A stretch of 64,000 nucleotides of DNA, taken from positions 22,048 to 86,047 of the forward strand of contig DULN01000005.1 in NCBI GenBank assembly GCA_012840355.1, written 5' to 3'. The translations under genes and the position numbers were made by a program. The DNA is from Clostridiales bacterium (GTDB lineage: Bacteria; Bacillota; Clostridia; Oscillospirales; CAG-272). The notes under the pieces were generated by a model, which did no database searches, was not told where the DNA came from, and saw nothing but the letters and a program-made list of their open reading frames with translations. Positions 18,751-27,445 of this stretch are shown here, one piece after another (positions within the stretch are counted from its first letter, which is position 1; every line of letters begins with the position of its first letter).

Positions 18751-18849
18751 GTGGGGAAACTTTTTGAAAAAAGTTACCCTAACCCCCTCTGCGCCGACGG
18801 CTCGGGGCGGAGCCGGCCTGCGGGGCCCGGGGGGACCTTGTCCCCCCGG
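18751..18849. repeat. Mosaic intergenic repeat (hairpin plus CCGGGGGGAC palindrome)
   Basis: Two modules seen elsewhere in the window: an imperfect hairpin GGGAAACTTTTT / AAAAAAGTTACCC at 18753-18780, and a palindrome with arms CCGGGGGGAC and GTCCCCCCGG at 18827-18849, separated by GGGGCGGAGCCGGCCTGCGG. It separates the P-loop ATPase gene from the oxidoreductase operon. Confidence 0.7.
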
Positions 18850-18864
18850 CATATACCCTACCGC

Positions 18865-19563
18865 TCAAAAATAGCGTTTTGTGTAGTTTTTCATTACAAA
18901 CCACCCGGGGCGGGGGCATACCCCCTCCATAACGGATGTAAACAGCAGCGGCAGCCCGCACAGCTCGCATACCCGCCGCGCGTAGCCGAGCGACGCTTTG
19001 ACGTCGTCGGCGGCGGTCTCGTCCCCAATGCTGCTGTTGTTGACTATATGCGTCGCGCGCAGCCCGGAACGTGCCTCGATTTCGCGCAGCAGCTCCGCCG
19101 CGTCCTCGGGCGACGCGGTAAGCGGGCGGTACATGCTCACCACATACAGCATCGCGTACGGCTCGCGGTAAAAGTACTCGCGGTATGCGCCGAGCGCGAT
19201 TGCGCCGTCGTCGCCGCCCACGTCGAATATCACGCGTCCGAACCTCGCCGCGCCGGATGCCGAAAACAGCGAGTATATCTCGCCCGGCAGCGCGGGTATG
19301 TCGACGTTGGTGTTCGCAAGCGGCGGCAAAACGCAGTACACGCCCGCCGCTTCAAGCTCCCCCTTCGCGTCGGCGGTGCGGAAATAGGGGTTGACGATAT
19401 CAAAATCCACGATAGCGGCGCGCTCGCCCGCCTCCGCATACCGCATCGCGAGGTTCACCGCGACAGTAGTTTTACCGCTGCCGTAATGCCCCACGACGGC
19501 AATTAGCCTCGGCAGCCCGAGCGCCGCGCGCTCGCCGGTTTGGCTCTTCATTTCCTTGTCCAT
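18865..19563 (-). CDS. P-loop ATP/GTP-binding protein (MinD/CobB-like)
   Basis: A 232-residue nucleotide-binding protein with Walker A AVVGHYGSGKTTVAVNLA (about residue 25), AAIVDFDIVNPYFR, and RVIFDVGGDDGAIALG as the likely switch region, followed by YVVSMYRPLT and ATHIVNNSSIGDE. It resembles deviant-Walker ATPases but has the standard GSGKT, not KGG. The role is not known; its place upstream of the ferredoxin oxidoreductase operon suggests cofactor or Fe-S handling, which is only inference. The start is notable: a TGCTATAAT box ends 8 bases before the ATG at 19563, so the mRNA may be leaderless. A second ATG at 19551 has AAGG only 3 bases upstream. Confidence 0.8.
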   Translation of the reverse strand: MDKEMKSQTGERAALGLPRLIAVVGHYGSGKTTVAVNLAMRYAEAGERAAIVDFDIVNPYFRTADAKGELEAAGVYCVLPPLANTNVDIPALPGEIYSLFSASGAARFGRVIFDVGGDDGAIALGAYREYFYREPYAMLYVVSMYRPLTASPEDAAELLREIEARSGLRATHIVNNSSIGDETAADDVKASLGYARRVCELCGLPLLFTSVMEGVCPRPGWFVMKNYTKRYF

Positions 19564-19570
19564 TTCGATT

Positions 19571-19599
19571 ATTATAGCACACCTTCGAGCTTTTTTAAA
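19571..19599 (-). promoter_or_regulatory. Extended -10 promoter of the P-loop ATPase gene
   Basis: On the minus strand TTTAAA (19599-19594), a 17-base spacer ending in TGC, and TATAAT (19576-19571). The expected start of transcription, about 7 bases downstream, falls at or next to the ATG at 19563. Confidence 0.7.
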
Positions 19600-19658
19600 G
19601 CGATTTATCTTATTAAATATTAATAAAGATAAAACTTTTACATATCAGCGAAAACTGT

Positions 19659-19687
19659 TTGAAATCCGCCGGCTTTTGTGGTACAAT
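19659..19687 (+). promoter_or_regulatory. Promoter of cdaA-cdaR
   Basis: TTGAAA at 19659-19664, a 17-base spacer and TACAAT at 19682-19687, about 35 bases before the cdaA start. Confidence 0.75.
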
Positions 19688-19722
19688 TTTAATGAGAATC
19701 ACCATACGCTGCGTGGTATATT

Positions 19723-20565
19723 ATGGAATCTTTTGTGGAGTTCGCGAGCAAATCGTGGGACTTTTTAGTATCGCTCATATCGTCCGCGGGGATATTTGAC
19801 GTTGTCGATATCGCGCTGGTCGCGACGCTGCTTTATTTTACTTACGTTTTCATCCGCGACCGCCGCGCCGGCAAGCTCGCCGCGGGCGTCGTCATACTCA
19901 TTTTGCTGCAGCTTCTCGCGGAGCTGCTCGAGCTTAACGCAATGCGCTTTATAATGCAAAACGTCTTCCAGGTGGGATTGCTCGCGCTGATTGTGGTATT
20001 CCAGCCTGAACTACGCTCGGCGCTTGAGAAAGTGGGCGGCGAGCCGCTGCGCAGCTTAAAAAGCATCGGCGAGATCCGCGAGAGGATCGACCAGTCGAGA
20101 TCCGCCGCGTGGATAAAACCGCTCTGCGACGCGGTCACCGACATGGCGGCTGAGCGCACCGGCGCGCTTATAGTAATCGAGCAGTCGACGCCGCTCGGCG
20201 ACATCGCTGCAGGCGGCATAATCATAAACGCCGACATGAACTCGTACCTGCTTAAAAACATATTTTTCAACAAAGCCCCGCTGCACGACGGCGCCGTCAT
20301 AATCCGCGGCGGCAGGATATGGGCGGCAAGCTGCTTTTTGCCTATATCGACCAACAAAGAGATAGCCGAAAGCCTCGGCACCCGCCACCGCGCCGCCATT
20401 GGGATGAGCGAAAACAGCGACGCATACGTCATAGTCGTGTCCGAGGAGACCGGCACAGTTTCAATCGCACACGAGGGCAAGCTGCGCCGGGGGTATGACT
20501 ACAACAGCCTCAGAGCGGAGCTTGAACGCATCCAGACAAAGCATATGCACGGTGTAACGCGATGA
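19723..20565 (+). CDS. cdaA: Diadenylate cyclase CdaA
   Basis: This 280-residue membrane protein makes c-di-AMP from two ATP. Three N-terminal hydrophobic segments (about residues 25-100) precede the DAC domain, which carries the catalytic motifs PLHDGAVII (about residue 190) and GTRHRAAIG (about residue 225). VFQPELRSALEKVG is the usual linker. The ATG follows no strong ribosome binding site, but the N-terminus MESFVEFASKSWDF fits the family. cdaR overlaps its stop by 4 bases. c-di-AMP controls potassium and osmolyte balance and cell-wall stability. Confidence 0.96.
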   Translation: MESFVEFASKSWDFLVSLISSAGIFDVVDIALVATLLYFTYVFIRDRRAGKLAAGVVILILLQLLAELLELNAMRFIMQNVFQVGLLALIVVFQPELRSALEKVGGEPLRSLKSIGEIRERIDQSRSAAWIKPLCDAVTDMAAERTGALIVIEQSTPLGDIAAGGIIINADMNSYLLKNIFFNKAPLHDGAVIIRGGRIWAASCFLPISTNKEIAESLGTRHRAAIGMSENSDAYVIVVSEETGTVSIAHEGKLRRGYDYNSLRAELERIQTKHMHGVTR

Positions 20566-21944
20566 AACATATAGACGCAAAAGACAGCTCACAAAAGGCA
20601 ATAGGCGGGCCGGACGAAACCGTCTCGCCCGCGGGCGATGCCGGCGAAGATAGCCGCGCCCAGCCCGCCGGGCCTAACGGCAGCACTCCCCGCGCGGCGA
20701 AAATTGCCGCTCAGTCAGCCGAAGCGCCCGCCGAGCCTGCCATCAGCGTGGCCGACAGGCGGACGCGAAAGCGCGACATTGTGGCGAAAATAGGCTGCGC
20801 GCTGGTTGCGTTCGTGATTTGGGTATACGTCATGGCGAACGACAGCCCGGCGGCGGAGCGCACCTTCGAGTCGGTGCCGGTGCAGCTCACCGGGCAAGGC
20901 GAGTACGCGCTCATCTCCGGCATCACCGACGTCACCGTCACGATTAAGGGGCGGCGAGGTATGATAAACCAGCTCGACCCAAGCGCGATACAGGCGTTTG
21001 TAGATATAAGCGCAATAAGATCGCCGGGCTGGCAAAAAGTCAAGGTAGACGTGTCGGTGCCTTCGGGCACGACGCTGCAGTCGGTATCCCCCGAGTCGAT
21101 GCTGCTCTATTTCGGCAACAGCACGACGGTGTCTGTCCCGGTCGACGTCGACATTGCCGAGTACACGTTGCCCGAGGAGTATGTGCTCGGCGTGCCGTCC
21201 GCCAAGCCTTCGGAGATTACCGTCACCGGGCCGGAGGACCTGCTCTCGCGCATAAAGAGTGCGCGCGCTACTATAACGCTTGGGCAAATCTCGGGCTCGG
21301 TCACCGCGAAAGCGCCGCTTACTTTGGTCGACGAGGAAGGCAAGGCGGTGTCGTCAACGTTTATCAAGATGCAGTATAGCGAGGCGACGGTCGAGATACC
21401 GGTCTTCCGCCAGGTAAGCCTGCCGCTGACTCTCAGCTACAAATACGGCTACTATAACAATAGCAACGTGCAAATCACCTGGTCGCCCGAAACGATACTT
21501 GTCAGGGGCGAGACTTCGGCAATCGAGAACGGTAAGTGGTACTATACCATAGACGAAAAAGCAATCACCGGCGACGGGCAGTACACGATACCGATAGCGC
21601 TGACCGAAGGGCTGACAAACGTCTCCGGCGTGACCGAGGCGACGCTAACGATAAAGCATGTCGGGACCGCAACAAAGCAGGTTACGCTCACCAACTTTGC
21701 GGTTATAAACCCCGAGGGGCTAAGCTACACGCTGCTTTCCGACGAGCTAATCGTCACGCTGCGCGGCCCCCTCTCGATGCTATCGTATTTGAGCGATAAA
21801 AACGTGACGGCGACAATCGACCTTTCGGGCTTTAAAAACCCAAGCGGCACGGTCATGGCGCCGGTCGCAATCTCAGTCCCGCCCAGCCTCGCAAACCACG
21901 TTTACGAGATTGGCAACTACACGATGATGGTAAAGCTGGGCTAG
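20562..21944 (+). CDS. cdaR: CdaA regulator CdaR (YbbR-domain protein)
   Basis: This 460-residue protein has a charged, Pro/Ala-rich N-terminal region (about residues 1-65), one membrane span (IGCALVAFVIWVYVMA, about residues 79-94) and an extracytoplasmic series of YbbR repeats: VPVQLTG, ISGITDVTVTIKG, VPSAKPSEITVTGPEDLLSRIKS and similar beta-rich units. CdaR binds CdaA at the membrane and tunes its activity. The start overlaps the cdaA stop (ATGA). In many Firmicutes glmM follows; here it does not, and a gene remnant is found instead. Confidence 0.92.
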   Translation: MKHIDAKDSSQKAIGGPDETVSPAGDAGEDSRAQPAGPNGSTPRAAKIAAQSAEAPAEPAISVADRRTRKRDIVAKIGCALVAFVIWVYVMANDSPAAERTFESVPVQLTGQGEYALISGITDVTVTIKGRRGMINQLDPSAIQAFVDISAIRSPGWQKVKVDVSVPSGTTLQSVSPESMLLYFGNSTTVSVPVDVDIAEYTLPEEYVLGVPSAKPSEITVTGPEDLLSRIKSARATITLGQISGSVTAKAPLTLVDEEGKAVSSTFIKMQYSEATVEIPVFRQVSLPLTLSYKYGYYNNSNVQITWSPETILVRGETSAIENGKWYYTIDEKAITGDGQYTIPIALTEGLTNVSGVTEATLTIKHVGTATKQVTLTNFAVINPEGLSYTLLSDELIVTLRGPLSMLSYLSDKNVTATIDLSGFKNPSGTVMAPVAISVPPSLANHVYEIGNYTMMVKLG

Positions 21945-21967
21945 CGGAAATCAAAAGGCATGACTAA

Positions 21968-22123
21968 AGGATACTCCGCGGCGAGGGCTTCACTGCGCCG
22001 GGGCATGGCAACGTTTACCCCTGCGGCGAAGGCGCGGGCTACGCGGGCGGCATAACGTCCGCCGCGGTGGACGGGCTCCGCGTTGCGGACGCAATCGTGA
22101 GGCGGTACGCGCCCGTGGAATGA
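21968..22123 (+). pseudogene. C-terminal remnant of an FAD-dependent oxidoreductase
   Basis: Downstream of cdaR an open frame without a start codon ends at TGA 22121-22123 and reads GHGNVYPCGEGAGYAGGITS followed by AAVDGLRVADAIVRRYAPVE. YPCGEGAGYAGGITSAAVDG is the conserved C-terminal FAD-binding end of a large clostridial flavoprotein (NAD(FAD)-utilising dehydrogenase type, usually about 500 residues). A stop codon at 21965-21967 closes the frame upstream. Only about 50 codons remain, so this is the tail of a gene lost by deletion. A small ATG-started frame over the same bases does not resemble any protein. Confidence 0.8.
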
Positions 22124-22129
22124 GCCCTA

Positions 22130-22149
22130 GCCCCCTGTTTTTTGGGGGC
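22130..22149. repeat. GCCCCC/GGGGGC inverted repeat
   Basis: A GCCCCC and GGGGGC pair with a T-rich loop lies just after the flavoprotein remnant; it may be the old terminator of that gene or part of the repeat family. The following CTTAGGGAAACTTTTTCC resembles the AACTTTTT hairpin module. Confidence 0.4.
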
Positions 22150-22272
22150 CTTAGGGAAACTTTTTCCATTAAAGTTTCTTCTAAGTATTAAACCCAGCAA
22201 ACTCCGTGCGGCACAAAGCCGCACTTTTATGATATAATATAATTAAGCTACAATTAAGCTTAGAGGGCAAAG

Positions 22273-22686
22273 ATGACCCAACTAGCGCAAGTAATTGAAG
22301 TTACAGGCGAGCGCGCGGTAGTAAAGATACGGCGCCCGGACGGCTGCGCAGGCTGTTCCGCGGGCGGATGCCCCGGCTGCGCAATGCCGCGCGCCGTCAC
22401 CGCAGCCGCGCTAAACGAAGCCGGCGCGCGCCCCGGCGACATTGTGGAGCTTTATATCCCGAACAAAACCGCCGGCGCGCTGCCGATTCTCACCTTCCTT
22501 CTGCCCGCCGCGCTGCCGATAGCCGGCTACTTTGCCGTCTCGGCGTTTTTCGGCGACACCGCGGGATATTTCGCCATGGCTGCGGCTTTTTTAGCCTCGC
22601 TCGCCGCCATCGTCGCGCTTGACCGGCTGCACCTGCGCACGCGCGGAGCGGCGCGCATCATTAGGATTGTCGAAAATAAAAAATAG
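22273..22686 (+). CDS. RseC/MucC-like membrane protein (SoxR-reducing system family)
   Basis: This 137-residue protein has an N-terminal beta-rich segment (AQVIEVTGERAVVKIRR), a Cys cluster CAGCSAGGCPGC (about residues 25-36) that could bind an iron-sulfur cluster, and two hydrophobic spans (about residues 73-92 and 98-115). This is the RseC/MucC arrangement. In Clostridia such proteins often accompany Rnf-type electron transport, but no rnf genes are seen here. A TATAAT box at 22233-22238 is a likely -10. It lies 21 bp before recJ. Confidence 0.85.
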   Translation: MTQLAQVIEVTGERAVVKIRRPDGCAGCSAGGCPGCAMPRAVTAAALNEAGARPGDIVELYIPNKTAGALPILTFLLPAALPIAGYFAVSAFFGDTAGYFAMAAAFLASLAAIVALDRLHLRTRGAARIIRIVENKK

Positions 22687-22707
22687 AAATAGAATAAGGT
22701 ATGGAAA

Positions 22708-24918
22708 TTGAGCACACACAAGAAATGGCGTCTTTTGTCTAACCGTGACGAGCACGGCGACGAGGTAGCCGCTCTTGCCCGCGCGCTGGGCTTGCTCGAG
22801 CCTACCGCCGTGCTCCTTTATAACCGCGGCTATACGACACCGGAACTTGCGAAAAAATTCCTCGACCGTGACGAAATCAGGTTCCACGACCCGTTTCTGC
22901 TCGACGACATGGAGGTGGCGTGCGAAAGGATAGAGCGCGCTATTAGGGATGGCGAGCATATAGTCGTCTACGGCGACTACGACGTCGACGGCGTCACGTC
23001 GGTCAGCGCGCTGCTGCTATATCTGCGCTCGCGCGGCGCCAACGCGGGCTACTATATCCCCAACCGCGCGGGCGAAGGCTATGGCATCAACGCCGCCGCG
23101 CTCGAGCAGCTCGCAGGCGAGGGCTGCACGCTGCTCGTCACCGTCGACACCGGCATAACGGCGGTGGCGGAGATTGAGCTCGCGCGCAAGCTTGGCATGG
23201 ACGTCATCGTTACCGACCACCACGAGTGCCCCGCAAAGCTGCCCGACGCCGCCGCGGTGATAAACCCCAAACGCGCCGGCAGCCGCTACCCGTTTCCAGA
23301 GCTTGCCGGCGTTGGAGTGGTGTTCAAGCTCATTACCGCGCTCGAGTGCCGTCGCCACGCGGGCGGAGGCGAGGATTGGCTGCGCGCGGCCTGCGAAGGT
23401 TACATAGACCTTGCGGCGCTCGGCACCGTCGCCGACGTGATGCCGCTGGTGGACGAAAACCGGCTTATTGTCACGCTCGGCTTGCGCGCGATTGAGAACA
23501 CGAAGCGACCGGGGCTTGCCGCACTGCTCGAGCTGTCCGGCGCGGCGCCGCCCGCCGGCTCGCGCGGCCCGCACCATCGCAAAAAGCGCGTCACCTCGTC
23601 TTTGGTCGGCTACGTCATCGCGCCGCGCATCAACGCCGCCGGACGCATCTCCTGCGCCTCGAAAGCCGTCGAGCTGTTTTTGACAAGCTCGCCCGACGAG
23701 GCAAGGCAAATCGCCGCCGAGCTATGCGACACCAACCGCGAGCGCCAAAACGAGGAAAACAGCATAATCGAACAGACCTACCGCAAAATAGAACAGGAAC
23801 ACGATTTCGAGCGCGACCGCGTCATCGTCCTTGCCGACGACAACTGGCACCACGGCGTCATCGGCATCGTCTCGTCGCGAATCACCGAGCATTATAACCT
23901 GCCGTCGATACTCATATCGTTCGACGGCTCCGAGGGCGAGGGCGAAATCGGCAAAGGCTCGGGCCGCAGCATCAAGGGGCTAAACCTCGTCGAGGCGCTC
24001 AACTACTGCTCCGACCTCCTCGTCAAGTTCGGCGGGCACGAGCTCGCGGCGGGGCTGTCGATCGAGCGCGCGAAGCTACCCGAGTTCCGCCGGCGCATCA
24101 ACGAGTACGCGCGCGCGCACCTCTCGGACGAGGACCTCGCGACGACAGTCGACGTCGACTGCGAGCTGCGCATCCACGAGATAACCCTGCGGCAAGCGCA
24201 GGAGCTGTATCTGCTAGAGCCTTTCGGCATCGCTAACCCCGTGCCAGTGTTTATGCTGCGCGGCGCGAGGGTTCTCGACGTCTGCGCCGTCGGTTCGGGC
24301 AGGCATACTAAAATAACGCTCAAAGGCATGCCGGGCGAGGAGCCAATAGCTGCGATTTATTTCGGCATCACGCCCGCAGAGCTCGACTTTTACCCCGGCG
24401 ACAGCTGTGACCTCATTTTCAACCTCGGCGTCAATGACTATATGGGCGTGCAGACTCCGCAGCTTGTCGTGCGCGACATCGACGGCAGCGAGGAATACAA
24501 GGCCGAGCGCAGGCGAGAGCGCGAGCTTTATGAGCTTGTAAGGTCAGGACATGCCGCTCTGCCGGCTGCTGAGATTGTGCCAACGCGCGAGGATTTCGCC
24601 TCGGTCTACCTATATATCAAGCACGAGGTATGCGCCGGCTGCGATATTTTGAGCCTGCACAAAATCCGCAGGCATTTTGAAAACGTGCGGCCAATTAACC
24701 CGGTAAAGCTGCGGTTTATCGTCGATATTCTGGTTGAAACGAAAATTTTAAATGTCGAGCGCGTCGTTATAGACGAGCGGCGCGCCGGCCGCCCGCCGAA
24801 AATAGTCGCCTCGCGCGGCGCAGAGCTTTATAGGTTTAAAATCAACACAGTCGAAGGCAAGGTCAACCTCGACAAGTCGTCGATATACAGGCGGCTGAAG
24901 TCGCAAATGGCGAGGTAG
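22708..24918 (+). CDS. recJ: Single-stranded-DNA exonuclease RecJ
   Basis: This 736-residue protein is a 5'-3' single-strand exonuclease of DNA repair, DHH superfamily. It has VVYGDYDVDGVTSVSALL (DYDVDG metal site, about residue 90), TVDTGITAVAEIELA, VTDHHE, LGTVADVMPL, and in the DHHA1 domain GKGSGRSIKGLNL and KFGGHELAAGLSI. A C-terminal region of about 170 residues follows the OB-like part. The start is TTG at 22708 after AAGG; a nearby ATG at 22701 is out of frame. It is probably co-transcribed with the RseC-like gene. Confidence 0.95.
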   Translation: MSTHKKWRLLSNRDEHGDEVAALARALGLLEPTAVLLYNRGYTTPELAKKFLDRDEIRFHDPFLLDDMEVACERIERAIRDGEHIVVYGDYDVDGVTSVSALLLYLRSRGANAGYYIPNRAGEGYGINAAALEQLAGEGCTLLVTVDTGITAVAEIELARKLGMDVIVTDHHECPAKLPDAAAVINPKRAGSRYPFPELAGVGVVFKLITALECRRHAGGGEDWLRAACEGYIDLAALGTVADVMPLVDENRLIVTLGLRAIENTKRPGLAALLELSGAAPPAGSRGPHHRKKRVTSSLVGYVIAPRINAAGRISCASKAVELFLTSSPDEARQIAAELCDTNRERQNEENSIIEQTYRKIEQEHDFERDRVIVLADDNWHHGVIGIVSSRITEHYNLPSILISFDGSEGEGEIGKGSGRSIKGLNLVEALNYCSDLLVKFGGHELAAGLSIERAKLPEFRRRINEYARAHLSDEDLATTVDVDCELRIHEITLRQAQELYLLEPFGIANPVPVFMLRGARVLDVCAVGSGRHTKITLKGMPGEEPIAAIYFGITPAELDFYPGDSCDLIFNLGVNDYMGVQTPQLVVRDIDGSEEYKAERRRERELYELVRSGHAALPAAEIVPTREDFASVYLYIKHEVCAGCDILSLHKIRRHFENVRPINPVKLRFIVDILVETKILNVERVVIDERRAGRPPKIVASRGAELYRFKINTVEGKVNLDKSSIYRRLKSQMAR

Positions 24919-25074
24919 CGCCAAGCGGCGGTGCCATGCGGCACAGGCACATGCCGCATGCTCCCCGGCGTATACCTCCCTTGTTCAAAAGTTTTTAAAA
25001 GGGGTCTTGGAGGGTTTTTTACAAAAGTCCCCTAAACAAAAACACTCCCAGAAAGAGAGAGAACTAAAAAGAAC
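24919..25074. repeat. Intergenic repeat modules before relA
   Basis: This short interval holds ATGCGGCACAGGCACATGCCGCAT (a hairpin at about 24953-24960 and beyond), CCCCGGCGTATACC, and an imperfect AGGGG...CCCCT hairpin ending at about 25033. These are degenerate copies of modules found at other junctions. No promoter was recognised with confidence. Confidence 0.5.
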
Positions 25075-27306
25075 ATGATAACCGTCCCGCCGTCGCCGGC
25101 GAACACCGATGCCAACCCGTACGCCGGTATAGACAAGCTCCTTTTGACTCTTGAGAAGACCGGGAAAAAATACGACATAGAGAAGATAAAGCGCGCGTAC
25201 CTATTCGCCAAGCAGATGCACGAGGGCCAGTACCGCGACAGCGGGGAGGCGTACATCTCGCACCCGGTTGCAGTTGCGGAGATAGTCGCAAGCTTAGAGC
25301 TTGACACCGACTCGCTCTGCGCGGCGCTGCTGCACGACACCGTCGAGGACTGCGGCGTGGACATCTCGGTGATAAAATCAAAGTTCGGGCTGGACGTCGC
25401 CGCGCTCGTCGACGGGCTGACCAAGCTCGTGCACATCCCGTTCGACGACAAGGAAGCCGAGCACATAGAAAACCTGCGCAAGATGTTCCTCGCGATGTCG
25501 AAAGACGTGCGGGTCATCTTAATCAAGCTTTGCGACCGGCTGCACAACATGCGCACGCTCGGCGTGAAAAAAGACGAAAAGCGGCGGCAGACCGCGCTCG
25601 AGACGATGCACGTCTACGCCCCGCTCGCCCACCGGCTCGGTATGCAGCGCATGAAGCAGGAGCTTGAGAACCTCGCGCTGCAGTACCTCGACCCCATCGG
25701 CTACGAGGAGATAAAGCGCGACATCGAGCAAAAATACGGGCGCAGCCGCGACTTCCTCGAGCGGGCAAGGGCGCAGATAGCCGATAAGCTCACCGAGTCC
25801 GGTATTAAGTTTGCGCTAGAAGGGCGCGTCAAGAGCGTCTACAGCATCTACCGCAAGATGTACGAGCAGAACAAGAGCTTTGACGAGATATACGACTTCT
25901 ACGCGCTGCGGGTAATCGTCGACACCGAGCCGGAATGCTACGTCGTCCTCGGCATTATCCACGACATGTTCAAGATGATCCCCGGCCGGTTCAAAGACTA
26001 TATTTCGACGCCTAAGCCCAACATGTACCGGTCGCTGCACACCACGGTCATAGGGCGCAACTCGATACCGTTCGAGGTGCAAATCCGCACATGGGAGATG
26101 CACCATATCGCCGAGTACGGCGTCGCGGCGCACTGGAAATATAAGTCCGACATAGCCGAGTCCCGCGAGGACGTCGACCTCAAGCTTTCCTGGATCGCGA
26201 AGCTGCTTGAAAACGACGAGACGCGCGACCCGGATGAGTTTTTGCGCGCGCTGAAAATAGATATACTGCACGACGAGACGTTCGTGTTCACGCCCAAAGG
26301 CGACATAGTCACGCTGCCACAGGGCGCGACGGTCATAGATTTCGCCTACGCGATACACTCCGAGGTCGGCAACAAGATGGTGGGCGCCAAAATCAACGGC
26401 ATGATGGTGCCCATAGACAGCGTTCCGCAAAACGGCGAGATTGTCGAGATTATCACCTCACCGACGGCGAAAGGCCCGAGCCGCGACTGGCTGAAGATAG
26501 TGCGCACCAGCGAGGCGCGCACGAAAATCCGCCAGTGGTTCAAAAAGGAAAAGCGCGCCGAGAACATCGCGATGGGCAAAATCGAGATAGACAAGGAGCT
26601 GCGGCGGTACAACAGGCCATACACCGAGGCGCAGAAGACCGAAATCCTTTCCAACATCGCAAAGCGGCTGGGCTTCCACGAGCTTGACGACCTTTATAAC
26701 ACCGTCGGTTACGGCGGGCTGCCGATGTCGAAGCTCGCGCCGAAGCTGCGCGACGAGTTCGACCGCGTCGTCAGGCCAGAGGAGCCGGAGCCGCAACCGG
26801 TCACCGAGGCTGACCTCGTCCGGCAAATCGCGGCGCAAAAGCCGAAAAAGAGCGGCGGCGGCGTGGTTATCGACGGCGTCGAGGGGCTGGCGTTCAAGTT
26901 TGCAAAATGCTGCAACCCCCTGCCCGGCGACCACCTTATAGGGTTTATCACCAAAGGCTTCGGCGTGTCGATCCACAAGCGCGACTGCCCGAACGTCGTC
27001 GAAAACTACGACAACCCCGAGTACGCGACGCGCTGGGTGCCCGCGCATTGGGACCAGACGGCGCTCGACAGCAGCCTATACGAGGCGGGCATCACAATCG
27101 TCGCGCACCCGGATATAAGGCTTCTCGCCGACATCACGATGGCGCTCGCCGACATGAAGGTGTCGCTCACCGGCATCGACTCGCACACCGAAGGCTCGCG
27201 GACCGTAATCAATATGACAATCTCATGCAAAAACCTCGACCACCTAAAATCCATCCTCGCGCGGCTTAAAAACGTGCCTAACGTCGAAAGCGTCGCGAGG
27301 AGATAA
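25075..27306 (+). CDS. relA: Bifunctional (p)ppGpp synthetase/hydrolase
   Basis: This 743-residue Rel/SpoT enzyme makes and degrades the stringent-response alarmone. The N-terminal HD hydrolase shows YISHPVAVAEI, ALLHDTVEDC (about residue 83) and LCDRLHNMRTL. The synthetase domain has GRVKSVYSIYRKM, YDFYALRVIV and PKPNMYRSLHTTV. A TGS domain (FVFTPKGDIVTLPQGATVIDFAYAIHSEVG, in pieces) and a C-terminal ACT domain (about residue 670 on) follow. All catalytic motifs look intact, so both activities are expected. The ribosome binding site is poor (AAAAAGAAC). Confidence 0.97.
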   Translation: MITVPPSPANTDANPYAGIDKLLLTLEKTGKKYDIEKIKRAYLFAKQMHEGQYRDSGEAYISHPVAVAEIVASLELDTDSLCAALLHDTVEDCGVDISVIKSKFGLDVAALVDGLTKLVHIPFDDKEAEHIENLRKMFLAMSKDVRVILIKLCDRLHNMRTLGVKKDEKRRQTALETMHVYAPLAHRLGMQRMKQELENLALQYLDPIGYEEIKRDIEQKYGRSRDFLERARAQIADKLTESGIKFALEGRVKSVYSIYRKMYEQNKSFDEIYDFYALRVIVDTEPECYVVLGIIHDMFKMIPGRFKDYISTPKPNMYRSLHTTVIGRNSIPFEVQIRTWEMHHIAEYGVAAHWKYKSDIAESREDVDLKLSWIAKLLENDETRDPDEFLRALKIDILHDETFVFTPKGDIVTLPQGATVIDFAYAIHSEVGNKMVGAKINGMMVPIDSVPQNGEIVEIITSPTAKGPSRDWLKIVRTSEARTKIRQWFKKEKRAENIAMGKIEIDKELRRYNRPYTEAQKTEILSNIAKRLGFHELDDLYNTVGYGGLPMSKLAPKLRDEFDRVVRPEEPEPQPVTEADLVRQIAAQKPKKSGGGVVIDGVEGLAFKFAKCCNPLPGDHLIGFITKGFGVSIHKRDCPNVVENYDNPEYATRWVPAHWDQTALDSSLYEAGITIVAHPDIRLLADITMALADMKVSLTGIDSHTEGSRTVINMTISCKNLDHLKSILARLKNVPNVESVARR

Positions 27307-27311
27307 AAAAC

Positions 27312-27352
27312 GGCACCGCCCCCGCACGTCCGCAGGCGGTGCCATGTTTTTT
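27312..27352 (+). terminator. Intrinsic terminator of relA
   Basis: A 9-bp stem GGCACCGCC/GGCGGTGCC with a 14-base loop, followed by ATG and TTTTTT. Confidence 0.9.
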
Positions 27353-27364
27353 GAGGGATGCGAC

Positions 27365-27427
27365 ATGGATATTAAAAAGCAGTTTAGCCTTATCGCGAAA
27401 GAATACGACGCAACGCGCAGGAAGTTT
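27365..27427 (+). pseudogene. N-terminal stub of a SAM-dependent methyltransferase
   Basis: After the relA terminator a GAGG site precedes an ATG at 27365 that encodes MDIKKQFSLIAKEYDATRRK followed by F. This is the conserved N-terminus of a clostridial class I SAM-dependent methyltransferase (pattern IKKQFxxIAxEYDxxRRKF). The frame then leaves homology at once and runs antisense through the 3' end of addB. About 21 codons of a gene normally over 200 codons remain, so the rest was deleted at this junction. Confidence 0.7.
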
Positions 27428-27445
27428 AGGCACTCTTCCCTTCAT

